NCBI RefSeq assembly: GCF_003589595.1 | Contig: NW_020653750.1 | Coordinates: 4,132,424 to 4,196,423, forward strand | Direction: 5' to 3' | Source: Hyposmocoma kahamanoa | Taxonomy: Eukaryota > Arthropoda > Insecta > Lepidoptera > Cosmopterigidae | Length of the DNA: 64,000 bases | Part shown: in pieces, positions 62,310 to 64,000 of the stretch | Numbering within the stretch: the stretch's first letter is position 1 | Layout: each line of letters starts with the position of its first letter | Notes under the pieces: generated by a model | The model's input: only the letters and a program-made list of their open reading frames with translations | What the model was told of the DNA's origin: nothing | The model's database searches: none | Translations under genes and position numbers: made by a program

Positions 62310-63339
62310 CTGAAAAGGTAACATCTAAAGTTTTTGGGTCTTACAAAAAAACTCAATTTGAATGTTAAACAATGTGAAATTAGCTATAGTGTGTGTCTGA
62401 ATTTGTTATTGAAATAAATTGTATTGGTACTTTTAAATCTATTGTTATGCTACAGTTTTTACAAAAGAAGACAAAACTGTATGATGTTCTTTACTTTAAA
62501 TAGCCTGTAATTTGTATTGTTAAAGTGGAAAGAACAATAAATAAATTATTATTATTAAAGAACAATAAATAAATAATTTATTATTATTATTATTTAAAAA
62601 GTGTAAAAATTATACACAAAAAATTATTTGAAATAATGTAAATCAAAGTTACAATACAGTTTTGGTTTTAAATGTCGTAATATCAAAATGCACATTATAT
62701 GTATATAGACCTTTATAAATAAGAATAATTGGTGATTTATGAAAACATTCAATGATTTCAAATGTAAGAAAAGTCATACAATGTTAAATACTGTATTGAG
62801 ACTATTCTAAAATTATCAACAAGTTTCAACTATGATATAATTTTGTTATAATATGTAAAATTTTTATTCATTATTTTTTATAATTTCTCAAATATTTAAT
62901 AAATACATGTAACAGATAATAGAAGTATAACATATCCAAAAAAACATACAGTGTAATAGAAAATATCAATAATTGCATTTACTACATAAGTACTGGTTTA
63001 AGAGAGATAATAAACCTGAAATAAAACACTTTAAGCATACTAACAAGATAAGAATCTTATATCCTAGTTTGGTAGTTCCTTGAACTCGACTGTTTGCTCA
63101 ACACATACCAGTGACATCTAAAAAATGTGATGTCATCACTTGAAGCCTTTACATGGTCACAATATATACTGGCCTTCATTGCTCTATGCAATGAAGGCCA
63201 GTACAACTAGTACAAAATTGTGATTTATTTAGTGTAAGTTTAAAAGCTGAATAAATACATAATTATGTATAGTTAAAATATATATTGTGTTGATTGTGCA
63301 ATAGCTATTAGTAGCAGGAATGTATGTGGCAATATTAAT
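62310..63339 (-). other. Upstream SUN intron or flank
   Basis: AT-rich with (TTA)n stretches (62545-62600) and a perfect hairpin (63167-63203). No exon recognised. Confidence 0.45.
63167..63203. repeat. Perfect hairpin, 16-bp arms, 5-nt loop
   Basis: TACTGGCCTTCATTGC, then TCTAT, then the exact complement. Confidence 0.85.
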
Positions 63340-63510
63340 GTGTGAAACACACAGACAGCGGGTGCGAGACGGGCGCGTGTCGGGTCGGGAACGCGGCGGG
63401 TCTAATTCCGAGTATTTATAAGGACGACAACACACCAAGCGCAGGCGCGAGACGGGTGCACGGGTCCGGGGCGGTCCCGACCCGACATGCGCCCGACTAG
63501 AACCTGCGCT
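63340..63510 (-). promoter_or_regulatory. CpG-rich island, possible 5' region of the SUN gene
   Basis: An isolated GC-rich block in AT-rich DNA with an internal repeat (GCGAGACGGGCGCGTG and GCGAGACGGGTGCACG). On the minus strand an ATG at about 63488 opens a short frame MSGRDRPGPVHPSRACA that could end at a weak donor in the right phase for the 62309 exon. This could be promoter, first exon or merely a repeat. Confidence 0.3.
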
Positions 63511-64000
63511 CTATGATGCCTGAGTGAAAAGCTATTATAATAATTACAGGTAATTTACTGTCTTTGTAGTTTTGATCAACAACTTCATTGACTTTTGGTC
63601 GCACAAATGTTTTGACTTAATTAATTTACAAATTAAGTAAATTAATAAAAATAAAAATAGATGAGTAAATAATTAAATAGAATAGAAAGAGCTGTATTAT
63701 TGTATTCTGCAATATGTATTACTTTGATACTAAGTAGGAATGTCTGATATTTACTAACATCAGTGTTATACTGTACCATCACTGGCTCAAAGTCTAAGCT
63801 ACCTTAACTTACAACAACATCATTGACATAGTAGATAAATACATATTGTATAGTATACGATAGTAGATAGTACCCACTATCTAATGGACAAAAATTGAGA
63901 TACAAGATAAGAAACAAACTGTATGGGGAAGTTATAGTTTATTTACAAGTACGTACTTATCTCTAAGTAGGTACATTTAAGTATACATGTACATTTTTAT
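63511..64000. other. AT-rich, no gene seen
   Basis: No recognisable signal to the window end. Confidence 0.4.

Overview
This window is nuclear DNA from an insect, most probably a moth or butterfly. The evidence is AT-rich intergenic DNA, spliceosomal introns with GT...AG ends, cytoplasmic actins of the insect type, tRNA-derived SINEs, several non-LTR retrotransposon clades and many foldback/MITE elements. One short repeat (37631-37690) carries a motif I associate with lepidopteran SINEs. The species cannot be fixed from the sequence.

Region 1 (1-8.7 kb) is intergenic and repeat-rich. It holds a truncated LINE reverse-transcriptase tail (381-1141) and a nearly complete 2.9-kb DNA transposon with terminal inverted repeats (4613-7519). 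That transposon encodes a DDE transposase followed by a SWIM-type zinc finger, broken by two frameshifts. A dispersed repeat at 2395-2590 recurs inverted at 8440-8815, where a piece of RTE-like LINE has jumped into it.

Region 2 (8.7-34 kb) is a tandem cluster of three intact actin genes, all on the + strand, each encoding 376 residues: actin-1 (9417-10641), actin-2 (20173-21393) and actin-3 (32116-33548). Each has a non-coding first exon, a 5'UTR intron, and one coding intron splitting codon 117. Actin-3 has the standard insect cytoplasmic sequence (Act5C / Bombyx A3 type). It has a CArG box and TATA promoter and possibly a second upstream promoter with its own first exon. Actin-1 and actin-2 share promoter, 5' intron, 3'UTR and downstream flank, so they come from a segmental duplication. 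The 5' half of actin-2 nevertheless resembles actin-3, as expected from gene conversion. The spaces between the genes are filled with a wrecked LINE (13.2-15.8 kb), SINE copies and a dispersed repeat family here called REP-A.

Region 3 (34-39.7 kb) is a transposon graveyard. An old REP-A copy was split by a 1.29-kb hAT-like insertion with an 8-bp target duplication, and that insertion was itself split by a palindromic MITE.

Region 4 (39.8-62.3 kb and probably beyond) is one - strand gene for a SUN-domain nuclear-envelope protein, reconstructed here as 12 exons encoding 861 residues, with the 5' end missing. It includes a 156-nt exon that I found by splice sites and phase. Its introns carry a 1.06-kb hAT-type element made of a giant GC-rich inverted minisatellite between AT-rich arms, with perfect 8-bp target duplications. 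They also hold an RNase H-bearing LINE fragment and several foldback elements.

No tRNA or rRNA genes, CRISPR arrays or bacterial-type operons were seen.
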